From positions 1 through 64,000 of the forward strand of contig JAZJZX010000013.1 in the NCBI GenBank assembly GCA_040389445.1: a stretch of DNA of 64,000 nucleotides. The letters run 5' to 3'. Within the stretch, counting starts at the first letter, position 1; each line of letters opens with the position of its first letter. This document shows positions 25,569-33,393 of this stretch, in pieces. Below the pieces are notes generated by a model. It made no database searches, was not told the DNA's origin, and was given only the letters and a program-made list of their open reading frames with translations. Made by a program: the position numbers and the translations under genes. This stretch comes from UBA5189 sp040389445 (GTDB lineage: Bacteria > Chloroflexota > Limnocylindria > Limnocylindrales > CSP1-4).

Positions 25569-26515
25569 CGTCGTCCACCCAGTGCCGCGCACCAAATCGT
25601 CCAGGCCCCGACCGCGATCGCTGCGAAAGCAATCCCGCTGAAGAACACGAGATCCGGATCGGTCCACATCCGCAGCACGAAGGCGCGGAGCCACAAGGTC
25701 AGCCCGATTCCCGTCACCAGACCGAGCAATCCCGCGCTGGGTACCTCGAAGCTCGTCAGAAGGGCGGCTGGTCCTCCTGAAATTCCCAGGCCGGCGAGCA
25801 ACAGTCGTGAGGCGCGGCGACGACGGAGCACGCCGGTGGTGGCCATGGTCAGGACGACCGTCCAGGCTACGACCGCGAGGGCGCCGAACATCGTGGTCGC
25901 GGACGTCAGCCCATCAGATCGCTGTCGCTTGGCGATGTCGGCGGCAACAGCAGCCGCCGTAGGACCTTTCGATCCTCCAAAGCACAAGTGACGATCCGCC
26001 TCCGGAGCATAACCTGGCAGTGATTCCACATCGAGCCCCAGCACGCCATCGGAGGCCCGGCTCAGCTGCGTGGGCAGATTGCCGACTGCCACGCGCCCTT
26101 GGAATAGCAACGGCCCGTAGGCGATCTCGACCATGTCCCCGTCCTCAAAACCGCCCACCGTTGCGGCAACCGGATCAGCCAGCGCGACGTATCCGTCCGG
26201 AGGACGTAGACCCAGGACGTCGAGTGCTGCGTCGCCGAAGACCAGGTCCGGATGCGCGACTGCCGAGCTACGCGAGTCGGCGCGACGGGCGGCAGCAGCC
26301 TGGTAGAGGATCACGCAGCTGGGGTTCGCGGGTCCATCCTCGCCGACGCGAAGGCCCGCGGGCAGACGCTGCCAGACCGCCAGTTCGGACGCCTGCATTG
26401 ACGGCGTCATCCAGGCGAAGAGGAGGGCGATGCCCCCGACCAGGGCGAGGATCAGCGCTAGCGCGAGCGAGCGGTAAGGAGAGCGGGCCAGGAGCAAGAG
26501 GCCAAAGCGCATCAT
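25565..26515 (-). CDS. FtsX/MacB-type permease, second subunit
   Basis: A 316-residue membrane protein with the 1+3 layout of MacB-type permeases: one segment at the N-terminus (about 15-37), an extracytoplasmic domain of about 175 residues, then three C-terminal segments. The extracytoplasmic part has three Cys. ATG 26515 overlaps the upstream stop as ATGA. It should pair with the preceding permease as a heterodimer over the ATPase. Such transporters move substrates by mechanical coupling across the periplasmic face, not through a channel. Confidence 0.8.
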   Translation of the reverse strand: MMRFGLLLLARSPYRSLALALILALVGGIALLFAWMTPSMQASELAVWQRLPAGLRVGEDGPANPSCVILYQAAAARRADSRSSAVAHPDLVFGDAALDVLGLRPPDGYVALADPVAATVGGFEDGDMVEIAYGPLLFQGRVAVGNLPTQLSRASDGVLGLDVESLPGYAPEADRHLCFGGSKGPTAAAVAADIAKRQRSDGLTSATTMFGALAVVAWTVVLTMATTGVLRRRRASRLLLAGLGISGGPAALLTSFEVPSAGLLGLVTGIGLTLWLRAFVLRMWTDPDLVFFSGIAFAAIAVGAWTIWCAALGGRR

Positions 26516-27624
26516 CGCGACGCTAGCCTTGAATAGCCGGCCGCATAGCTGAGCCCGTGAAACAGCTGCGCGACCAAGGCGACGGCTACCGATGCGAGCA
26601 GGACAGACGGCAGAGACACGAACGCACCCACCCCGGCAAAGTAGCCATTTACGACGACGAGAATGCCCCCCGCAGTGGCCACGGCGCTGGTCAGGGCTGC
26701 CGGCAGACCCTCGATGATCAGCGTTGCCGCCAAGCCCGCACTCCAGGGACTGCCCATGTGCGGGAGGAGGCTGAGGAGTTCGCGTCTTCGGTCGATCGCC
26801 TGCCAGCCGGCGAACGCCAGGATGCCCGCCAGTCCCACCCCAGCCAGCGCGCTGACCACCTCGATGACTGGTTGGCTCAGTTCGATCTGTGCTTCCTGGG
26901 CGGCGATCTGATTCTCTTTGGTGTAGACGGCCGTTGTGCCCAGCGGGAAGAGGGCAGCCACCTGATCGGTGGAGACGGTGCCGGCGATGAAGACCTCCGT
27001 GTACGGGTCCCCTACCAGGTCGGAATTGGCAGGAATGAAAGGAGTCACTACCTGACGCAGGAGGACGAGCGCTGGACCGCGGAAGCGGGCGGCCGGACCG
27101 GTGACCCCGGCTATGGTCAGGTCGACAACGGATGTCGAGAACTGGGCCCGAAGCCGATCGCCGACGCCGACGCCGAGCAGCCGCGCGAGTTCCCGATCGA
27201 TGACGATCCTCGGCTGGCTCGGCGTTCCGAGGTCGTATTTCCCTTCGATCACATATGCCGGGGACAGGGGGAGCAGGTCGGCGTCGTCCACGGAGTCCAG
27301 GGCCCATGCCCATGCGCCAGCCTGGGTCGGCCCGAACGTGACGGCTAGACCGCTGATGCCTAGGACCGGCAGCAACCGGTCTGCGCCTGGCAGCGACCGC
27401 AGCCGTGCCACGTCGCGCTGGCTGCACTCACACGCGGCGAGGTCCACGTCGAAAGCCGCCTGCTCGATGGCTGCGGTGAAGGACGATCGGTAGGCCGGCA
27501 GGACGAACGCGAAGGCTCCCAGGACGAAGGCTCCAAGTCCGATGACCGCGAGACGGCCTGCGACCTGCCGCGGTTGTCGCGTCAGGTCGCAGCCTAGGAC
27601 ACGGAGCCACAAGCCAACGTTCAT
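26512..27624 (-). CDS. FtsX/MacB-type permease, first subunit
   Basis: A 370-residue permease. An N-terminal membrane segment (about 25-47) is followed by an extracytoplasmic domain of roughly 200 residues beginning with a CEC pair (AACECSQRD), then three C-terminal membrane segments (about 255-275, 295-325, 335-358). The cytoplasmic loop RRELLSLLPHMGSPW matches the FtsX coupling-helix region. It starts 24 bases after the secreted-protein gene, so the secreted protein is the likely cargo or partner. Confidence 0.8.
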   Translation of the reverse strand: MNVGLWLRVLGCDLTRQPRQVAGRLAVIGLGAFVLGAFAFVLPAYRSSFTAAIEQAAFDVDLAACECSQRDVARLRSLPGADRLLPVLGISGLAVTFGPTQAGAWAWALDSVDDADLLPLSPAYVIEGKYDLGTPSQPRIVIDRELARLLGVGVGDRLRAQFSTSVVDLTIAGVTGPAARFRGPALVLLRQVVTPFIPANSDLVGDPYTEVFIAGTVSTDQVAALFPLGTTAVYTKENQIAAQEAQIELSQPVIEVVSALAGVGLAGILAFAGWQAIDRRRELLSLLPHMGSPWSAGLAATLIIEGLPAALTSAVATAGGILVVVNGYFAGVGAFVSLPSVLLASVAVALVAQLFHGLSYAAGYSRLASR

Positions 27625-27648
27625 GAGGACTCGGCGCAGGACGGCCGT

Positions 27649-28137
27649 TCAGGTGTTGATGGTCACCCAGCCTGAGCTATTCGCGCAGCGCGCATTGTCG
27701 TCATAGGCATGCCCTGCACCGGTCGTGGTGCCGATCAGCACGCTCGTGCGCGCCGTCAATGCGGCGGCCTTGGTGTTGAGGTATTTCACCGCGTCGCCCC
27801 AGACGGTGAAGGTGCCGTCCTGGCGCCAGGCCGAGTGGCCAAAATTCGGATCCGTACCCGCATACCAACTACCGCGTGGAGCGTCTCCCGCAAGCACCAC
27901 GGGCTGATTGAATGGGTTCTTTTCCCACACCGTGGTGTAGTAGCCCGTCTTCGGGACCCACCAATCGCTCGCGTAATAGTAGATCTTGCCGTACTGGGTA
28001 TTGTCCTGGCCAACGCGCCCGGTCGTCCAGGTACAGCTCGTAATGGCGTCGACGCTGTTCGCCAACGCGGTCGCAGGCATCGTGAGCGTCAGCACTCCGA
28101 AAAGCAGGATCATGATCGTTCGTCTGGAGCCACGCAC
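27649..28137 (-). CDS. Secreted Tyr/Trp-rich protein of the ABC-exporter locus
   Basis: A 162-residue precursor. GTG 28137 is preceded by a near-perfect AGGGAGG at optimal distance and starts a clean signal peptide (MRGSRRTIMILLFGVLTLTM, cleavage after PATALA at residue 26). The mature part of about 136 residues is rich in Tyr, Trp, Gly and Thr (KIYYYASDWW near 51-60) and has exactly two Cys (35 and 151), which could form one disulfide joining its ends. No known family is certain. Size, aromatic content and the dedicated exporter recall lactococcin-972-type bacteriocins, but that is inference. Confidence 0.75.
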   Translation of the reverse strand: MRGSRRTIMILLFGVLTLTMPATALANSVDAITSCTWTTGRVGQDNTQYGKIYYYASDWWVPKTGYYTTVWEKNPFNQPVVLAGDAPRGSWYAGTDPNFGHSAWRQDGTFTVWGDAVKYLNTKAAALTARTSVLIGTTTGAGHAYDDNARCANSSGWVTINT

Positions 28138-28224
28138 GCTTGGCCCTCCCTGTCGGATGGGCACACACGTGGCACCCGCTCGGCAGAGCCTGTGACCTCG
28201 CCAGGCGGAGCGCCTGCCCCGGAA

Positions 28225-28255
28225 GGATGAAAAGGGCTCAGTCGGATGGATGAAA
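28225..28255. promoter_or_regulatory. Direct repeat GGATGAAA x2 upstream of the secreted-protein gene
   Basis: GGATGAAA occurs at 28225-28232 and 28248-28255, 23 bases apart, close to two helical turns on the same DNA face. The pair lies in the only long gap of the locus, between the LuxR stop and the secreted-protein start, and is a candidate site for the LuxR-type protein. Confidence 0.45.
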
Positions 28256-28266
28256 CGCTGCGCGGG

Positions 28267-28959
28267 TCAGGCTGCGCCGAGGGGCGAGCCTCTTCGGATC
28301 CGACGGCCAACCGCCACGACAAATCCGGCAGCCAGGACTATGAGGATGCCGAGGAGCAGGCCCGGGGCCCCTGACAGCGTCGTCTCGTCAGCCGACGCTG
28401 AAGAGACGCTCAATGGGATCGCGTGGGTGACCGCCAGTTCCCGGACGCGCTCCGGGGCGACGCCGTGAACCACCATCTCCGAGGACCATTGGGTCGTGAT
28501 CCACAGAGTGGACCCATCAAGCCTGAGCGACTGGATTTCCTCCGCAGCGGCGAGACGCTCGAGATCGGCCGGGTTCGACCCCGGCTGGAACTGCGAGCCA
28601 AAGGCCATGGCCACGCCGACGAGCAGTCCCACTCCGAGCAGAACGGCGAGGGTACGGTGCGGCATTCGCGTTTGGCGTTTGGTCGAAGGGACCGACGAAC
28701 CTTGGGCCGACGACGCGACCGGTGGGCGGGCGTCGCGTACGGCACCGAAATGCGCCAAAAGTTCGAGCCGGCCATGGAGCCCGAGCTTGTCGTAGATATG
28801 GGCGAGGTGGGTCTTGACGGTGGCGTCCGCCAGAAACAGTTCAGCAGCGATCTCGCGAACGGAACCGCCTTGGAGCGCGGCTGCAAGCACCCTGTGTTCA
28901 GCCGGTGAGAGCCGGCTCACGTCAATGGGACCGTTTGCCATGGACCTTGTAGCCCCCAT
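28267..28959 (-). CDS. Membrane-anchored LuxR-type regulator with extracytoplasmic segment
   Basis: A 230-residue protein that begins with a LuxR/GerE helix-turn-helix (residues 17-72; LSPAEHRVLAAALQGG, VREIAAELFLADATVKTHLA), placed N-terminal instead of the usual C-terminal. A Ser/Pro/Arg linker leads to a membrane segment (102-121), an extracytoplasmic stretch of about 75 residues (122-197), a second membrane segment (198-218) and a short basic tail. It has no receiver or PAS domain, so the outer segment is the probable sensor. ATG 28941 is an alternative start. Position at the head of the locus suggests it controls the secreted protein and exporter. Confidence 0.82.
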   Translation of the reverse strand: MGATRSMANGPIDVSRLSPAEHRVLAAALQGGSVREIAAELFLADATVKTHLAHIYDKLGLHGRLELLAHFGAVRDARPPVASSAQGSSVPSTKRQTRMPHRTLAVLLGVGLLVGVAMAFGSQFQPGSNPADLERLAAAEEIQSLRLDGSTLWITTQWSSEMVVHGVAPERVRELAVTHAIPLSVSSASADETTLSGAPGLLLGILIVLAAGFVVAVGRRIRRGSPLGAA

Positions 28960-29345
28960 TCCGTGCGCCGCGTGTCGTCCTCTGACGCTCCTGAAGAGCC
29001 TGCCGCCTCACTATCGCAGGTCCCCGTGCCTCACGATACCGGAACTGCCGTACTGGGTCCGTGCCAGGGCTCCGTGGGTGATCGACCCGCGATCGATGCA
29101 GCTCACGCATCGAGCATCGATGACAGTGCCGATGGCATTATCCCAGGCGTCCCGGGTCGTCATCCGGAGCTGTATCCCCACCAGTAGGAGGGATCGAACG
29201 AACGAGCACGACCGACCAGCGACTTCCGACGATCTGGCCCCGAATCAGCGCACCCTTCGTGCTGGTTCGTGTGGATCTGACGTCTGTCGGTTGCATCGGG
29301 GGTGACATCGGCGGGCGCGCCGACGATTTCCGCACGTGCAGTTCC
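28960..29345. other. Intergenic stretch, no gene seen
   Basis: About 390 bases upstream of the LuxR-type gene and downstream of kamA. Short open frames have no recognisable content. A weak inverted repeat (gatcgatgcagc/gcatcgagcatcgatg area, near 29090-29120) is present, with no firm role. Confidence 0.5.
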
Positions 29346-30923
29346 CTACAGCAGCTCCCCGTGAGCCGAGGCCGTGGGCTCACCTTCGCGTGGGCGGGGT
29401 TCCTCGCCGGGGCCGAACTCCGGCTTCTCGCCATCGGGTTCCGCGGCGGACGCGCCGCCCGCCGCCGCGCCGCCGGCCTCGATCGCGCGGAGCGGCGCAC
29501 CGGCCGTTCCAGCGATCGCGCCGACCCCGAACGGCACCCACTTCGCGGGGTCCTGGAGCCGATGCGCCTCGGTGTTGCCGCGGGTGTGGACCTCGGCAAA
29601 GCCCTTCGGTTCGATCCACATCCGCTCGCCCTCGAGCAGACCCAGCACACCGGACTGGCCGGCCTCGGGGCGCTCGTGCTGGCAGTACGTGCAGGCGCTC
29701 GAATCGTGCCGCCGGTACGTCTCGGGCTCCTCGTAGGTCGTGATGTAGCCCTCGTAGTTGCGCAGGACGACCTTGTGGTCCGAGTAGCTGATCAGGTAGT
29801 TGGGCATGACCGGGATCTTGCCGCCGCCGCCGGGGGCATCGATGACGTAGGTCGGGATGGCATAGCCGGAGGTGTGCCCGCGCAGGCCCTCCATGATCTC
29901 GAGGCCCTTGCCCACCGGGGTCCGGAAGTGGCCGCTGCCCTCCACGAGGTCGCACTGGTAGAGGTAGTACGGCCGGATCCGGTTCTCGACGAGCTTGTGG
30001 ACGAGCGAGCGCTGGATGTGCACGCAGTCGTTGACGCCGGCGAGCAGCACGCTCTGGTTGCCGACCGGGAGCCCGGCCCTGGTCAGCTTGTCGACCGCAC
30101 GACTGACCTCGGGCGTGATCTCGTTCGGGTGGTTGAAGTGGAGGTTGATCCAGAGCGGGTGGTACTTCTCCAGCATCGCGCACAGCTCGTCGTCAATGCG
30201 CTGGGGCAGGAAGACCGGCACGCGGCTGCCGATGCGGATGATCTCGATGTGGGGGATCTCGCGGAGGCCGCGGAGGATCTTCTCGAAGAGCTTGGGGGCG
30301 AGGGTCAGGCCGTCGCCGCCCGAGATCAGCACGTCGCGGACCTGCGGCGTCCGGCGGAGGTACTCGAGCTGGGCTTCGTGGTCGCGACTGTTGAAGTTCT
30401 GGGTCGGGTCGCCGACGATCCGGCTCCGCGTGCAGTACCGGCAGTAGGTCGCGCACTGGGTGGTCACCAGCATCAGCACCCGGTCCGGGTAGCGATGGAC
30501 GAGTCCCGGGACGGGCGAGTGGCGGTCCTCGGCGAGGGAGTCCTCCATCATCGCGGTGAACGCCTCGTGCTCGCGTGCAACCGGGATGACCTGGCGACGG
30601 ATTGGATCGTCGGGATCGTCCGGGTCGATGAGGCTGATGAAGTACGGCGTGATGTCGACGCGGAACTTGTCGGGAGCGGACAGGCCCTCGCGCTCATCAT
30701 CGGTCAGGTTGAGGACGGCCGCGACCTCGTCGAGGGAGTTGACGCGGTTGCTCAGCTGCCAGCGCCAGTCGTTCCACTTCTCGTCGGGAACGTCCTGCCA
30801 GATCGGCGCGCGCCGGCTGACCGCGGGCCGGCCGTCCGGGCCGAGGGCCTGGGCGGGATCGCGACGATTGATCCACGGGACGTCGGCCACCGCAGCCGCG
30901 GCAGCGGGCTCAAGAACGCTCAT
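29346..30923 (-). CDS. kamA: Lysine 2,3-aminomutase
   Basis: A 525-residue radical SAM, PLP-dependent enzyme converting L-lysine to beta-lysine. The cluster motif CATYCRYC (Cys157, 161, 164) and the PLP-lysine segment PGGGGKIPVMPNYLISYSDH are both present, and a later CTYC pair matches the zinc-binding end of KamA. The protein exceeds the usual 420 residues by an N-terminal arm and a Gly/Ala/Glu/Pro-rich C-terminal tail of about 80 residues. ATG 30923 follows CTGGAG. Beta-lysine serves lysine fermentation or, after acetylation, as an osmolyte; no acetyltransferase partner is adjacent. Confidence 0.93.
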   Translation of the reverse strand: MSVLEPAAAAAVADVPWINRRDPAQALGPDGRPAVSRRAPIWQDVPDEKWNDWRWQLSNRVNSLDEVAAVLNLTDDEREGLSAPDKFRVDITPYFISLIDPDDPDDPIRRQVIPVAREHEAFTAMMEDSLAEDRHSPVPGLVHRYPDRVLMLVTTQCATYCRYCTRSRIVGDPTQNFNSRDHEAQLEYLRRTPQVRDVLISGGDGLTLAPKLFEKILRGLREIPHIEIIRIGSRVPVFLPQRIDDELCAMLEKYHPLWINLHFNHPNEITPEVSRAVDKLTRAGLPVGNQSVLLAGVNDCVHIQRSLVHKLVENRIRPYYLYQCDLVEGSGHFRTPVGKGLEIMEGLRGHTSGYAIPTYVIDAPGGGGKIPVMPNYLISYSDHKVVLRNYEGYITTYEEPETYRRHDSSACTYCQHERPEAGQSGVLGLLEGERMWIEPKGFAEVHTRGNTEAHRLQDPAKWVPFGVGAIAGTAGAPLRAIEAGGAAAGGASAAEPDGEKPEFGPGEEPRPREGEPTASAHGELL

Positions 30924-30951
30924 GTGGTCGACTCTCCAGGCGCGACACGAC

Positions 30952-30966
30952 GCATAGATTCTATGC
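30952..30966. promoter_or_regulatory. Perfect 15-bp palindrome over the kamA -10 region
   Basis: gcatagattctatgc is a 7+1+7 perfect inverted repeat 29 bases upstream of the kamA start. On the minus strand it contains TAGAAT, a good -10 box, so a dimeric regulator bound here would block or tune kamA transcription. Confidence 0.5.
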
Positions 30967-31063
30967 ACTCTGCAAGTGAGCTGATCATAGCGCGAGGGTC
31001 TTGCCGGGTCCAGTCATTCGACCCAGCCTGTCATTCAGCCCAGCCGTAGCCCGCCAGCTCGGG

Positions 31064-31795
31064 TCAGGTTCCTCGGAGGAGCTGCCCGAGAGCGATCGCA
31101 CCATCGACGGCCGTCGGGATGCCACGCCATGCGGGGTGGTCAACGGACTGCAATGCCTCCAGCGATCGGAGGTGTCGGCGATCCGTTCGGGTCATCGACG
31201 GGGCGAGCGAACGAGGGTCATCGACGAGGACGAGCAGCCGCGCCGCATCGCGCTCGTGCTTGTCGCGATGATCGCGGCTATCGGAGGCCGCCCGCGCCTT
31301 GATGACCAATGCACCGAGCAGCGTCGGCACCGGGATGTCGACCGTCGCGTCCTCGAACGCTATCGGGACGACGCGCCGGCGGGCGAGGGCCTGCGTCCCA
31401 CCGATGGTCTCGAGAGTGACCCATGGTGGCTCGGTGGTGAGATCGGCTCGCCGGCCCACACGCTCGGGCGCAAGCACATCGACGATGTCGCCGCCCCGCA
31501 CGAAGCGATACGCGAGACCATCGGCGGTGGGTTGCGCCTCGTAGCCAGCAGCCGCCAGTCGACGCGCGGCCCGCCTCGTCGCTCGGAGCGACGCGCGGAC
31601 GTCGACCAGGGCATCGATGTCGACGGTGGCGCGACCCACCCCGCCGCCATGCTCGCGCTCGATGATCGTCAGCATCTGGCCCCCGATCAGGACCCAGCGG
31701 ATGCCGTCGAGCAGGCCCACGAGCTCGATCGTCGCCAGCCAGAGCTGCCGCTCCTGCTCCGTCGCTGCTTCGATCAGGGTCGGTCGATCGGCCAT
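31064..31795 (-). CDS. AbiEii-like nucleotidyltransferase (putative toxin)
   Basis: A 243-residue protein of the nucleotidyltransferase AbiEii/AbiGii type. The core is WVLIGGQMLTIIE followed by the metal-binding DID in RATVDIDALVDVR (residues about 35-65), then the strand carrying DIVDVLAPE. Related toxins add nucleotides to tRNAs. ATG 31795 lies 22 bases inside the upstream gene, a typical antitoxin-toxin overlap. It is next to transposase remnants, so horizontal arrival is plausible. Confidence 0.72.
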   Translation of the reverse strand: MADRPTLIEAATEQERQLWLATIELVGLLDGIRWVLIGGQMLTIIEREHGGGVGRATVDIDALVDVRASLRATRRAARRLAAAGYEAQPTADGLAYRFVRGGDIVDVLAPERVGRRADLTTEPPWVTLETIGGTQALARRRVVPIAFEDATVDIPVPTLLGALVIKARAASDSRDHRDKHERDAARLLVLVDDPRSLAPSMTRTDRRHLRSLEALQSVDHPAWRGIPTAVDGAIALGQLLRGT

Positions 31796-32469
31796 CGATA
31801 CCGCTGGATCATCGAACGACCGACCGCCCGGGTCCGAGGATCGGGGTCCTCGAGGAGGTCGATGGCGACGGCGGACGTCGGCGCTTCGGAGCCCAGAGGC
31901 CACGGGTCTGAAAACGGGGGGACGATGCGCAGGATGATATTCGGCTGGTCGGAGGGGCGGAGACCGAAGGTGGCGATGAGCGGGCCCTGAGCGTCCGATG
32001 TCACATAGCCATCCACCACGTCGGAGGCGATGAGACCTGCCGATGCCGCCGCCACCGCTGACGCCCCGGTACGAGCCAGCGCCGCTGCCTCACGGACCCG
32101 TGGGAGATCCGACGGATGGCCGCGCCATGTCGTTCGTCGTCCACGGTCGACGAGGCGAGGACGAAGGCGGTCGAGCCCATCCGCCTCGAGCAGGCGACGG
32201 AGCTTCCAGGTCGCGTTCGTGTCGAGCCAGGTCGGCCGATGATCGTCGGCGAGGAACAGGAGCCCCCACGCGCGTGCGGGCGTGAGCCGTCGACCGGACG
32301 CCGTGCCCTGGGCCGTGCGAGCGTCAACGCTATCGGGGTCGATGAACCAGCGCCCGCCGACGGACCGGGCCCTGAGATCGCCTGCATGAATCAGCGCTCG
32401 GACCCTGCTCGGGTGGACCCCGAGCCGTGACGCGACCTCCGAGACAGTGAGTCCGGATTGCTCAACCAT
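31774..32469 (-). CDS. HTH protein, putative antitoxin partner of the nucleotidyltransferase
   Basis: A 231-residue protein with an excisionase-like helix-turn-helix at the N-terminus (LTVSEVASRLGVHPSRVRAL, residues 7-26) and an uncharacterised C-terminal region containing WGLLFLADDHRPTWLD. Overlap with the downstream AbiEii-like gene and the DNA-binding head fit an AbiEi-like autoregulating antitoxin. ATG 32469 was chosen because TATCGT lies nine bases upstream and no ribosome site exists; TTG 32493 is the longer option. Confidence 0.65.
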   Translation of the reverse strand: MVEQSGLTVSEVASRLGVHPSRVRALIHAGDLRARSVGGRWFIDPDSVDARTAQGTASGRRLTPARAWGLLFLADDHRPTWLDTNATWKLRRLLEADGLDRLRPRLVDRGRRTTWRGHPSDLPRVREAAALARTGASAVAAASAGLIASDVVDGYVTSDAQGPLIATFGLRPSDQPNIILRIVPPFSDPWPLGSEAPTSAVAIDLLEDPDPRTRAVGRSMIQRYRWPIDRP

Positions 32470-32478
32470 ATCGACAAG

Positions 32479-32484
32479 ACGATA
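32479..32484 (-). promoter_or_regulatory. -10 box (TATCGT), leaderless start of the toxin-antitoxin pair
   Basis: TATCGT on the minus strand ends nine bases before the ATG at 32469, without a ribosome site between them. Confidence 0.45.
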
Positions 32485-32594
32485 GATGAGCAATCACCCA
32501 GCGTCAAGGGCGGCGTGCTGGGTACGTGTGGCGTGCTGTCACCCGCGACTGTTCCGGCCGGGTGGGCAGCTCGTCTTCCTGACGAACGGGGTCA

Positions 32595-32737
32595 TCCTCC
32601 GGCTCGAGCTCCGGGTCTGGGAGACCGTGTACAGCACGATCCGGCCCCACCAGGCTCTGGGCTACCTCACGCCAGCCGACTATTTGGCCTCTGTCTATTT
32701 GGCCTTTGTCGCCATCGCTGCGTATCGGACGTGCTGA
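32595..32737 (+). pseudogene. Remnant of an rve-type (IS3/IS481-like) transposase C-terminus
   Basis: The frame reads RLELRVWETVYSTIRPHQAL and then GYLTPADYL, the hallmark end of DDE integrase-core transposases of IS3/IS481 type. Only about 30 residues are preserved. The catalytic residues are missing, and the upstream part matches nothing, so the gene is dead. Confidence 0.75.
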
Positions 32738-32751
32738 ACGAGTCGATGACG

Positions 32752-33015
32752 TCAAGTTTCTTGTGTGAATGTCGCAAGGGGGCGGCGGGCCAGGAGCTCG
32801 TTGAGACGAACCACCTGGCCGTAGAGGATCCGATCGGCTGAGCGCCGATCGGCGAGGGCACCCATCGGCCGGATCCGGCGACGGAGTTCTCGGAAGGCGC
32901 GCTCGATGAGGTTCGTGGTCCGCAGCTGGAGGCGGATCGGCTCGGGCAGGGCGAACACGGCGAGGAGCTCGTCCGCCGTCTCGAGGTTGACCTCGACGGT
33001 CTGGCCGGCTCCCGG
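32752..33015 (-). pseudogene. Remnant of an IS256-family (mutator) transposase C-terminus
   Basis: The frame contains LRTTNLIERAFRELRRRIRP, then MGAL and RRSADRILYGQVVRLNE, the conserved C-terminal block of IS256-type transposases. The frame is open only from about 33015, so more than two thirds of the protein is gone. The DNA just past the stop (acacaagaaacttgac) looks like the inner end of an IS256-type terminal repeat. It is head-to-head with the other transposase remnant, forming a junction between the toxin-antitoxin pair and the hydrogenase cluster. Confidence 0.8.
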
Positions 33016-33393
33016 TCAGGCCGACTGCCTCGGGCCCTGCGCTCATCGAGCCAGCAGAGCGGGCTCGTCTTACAGATCGGTCGTCCTGGTCGTTCCGGTT
33101 ACGCGCTGGACCGCACCAGCGTTCTTGTCAGATTCCACTCAGGCGGGCGTTGTGCGCGACCGGAGGGTTGCGGGCCACGTCTCCGAGCGTGAATCTTCAG
33201 GTGGATCTTGCCATTCGCCCTCCACTCGGCCAAATGGCAGGATGCTCTGGAATAGCTCCCGGGTGGGTGGAATCTGTCACCTTCCGCGGCCGGGACCCAC
33301 GTGATCCGGGCCATCGAGCGGGCCGTGGCTGAGATTCGCGCGGGCGCCGGGCGCCGGCACGGTGTCCGCCGGCACGGCGGGGGGCCCGGGCAC
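33016..33393. other. Intergenic stretch, no gene recognised
   Basis: About 380 bases between the transposase remnant and the last hydrogenase-like gene. Open frames here do not resemble proteins. It may hold further decayed insertion-sequence DNA. Confidence 0.5.

Noticed and set aside
29259..31049. 596-codon plus-strand frame opposite kamA
   Set aside because: Antisense shadow of lysine 2,3-aminomutase; composition is skewed and no motif is found.
33099..33314. 71-codon minus-strand frame between transposase remnant and hyfI
   Set aside because: No family, no ribosome site, and it overlaps equally long frames on both strands.
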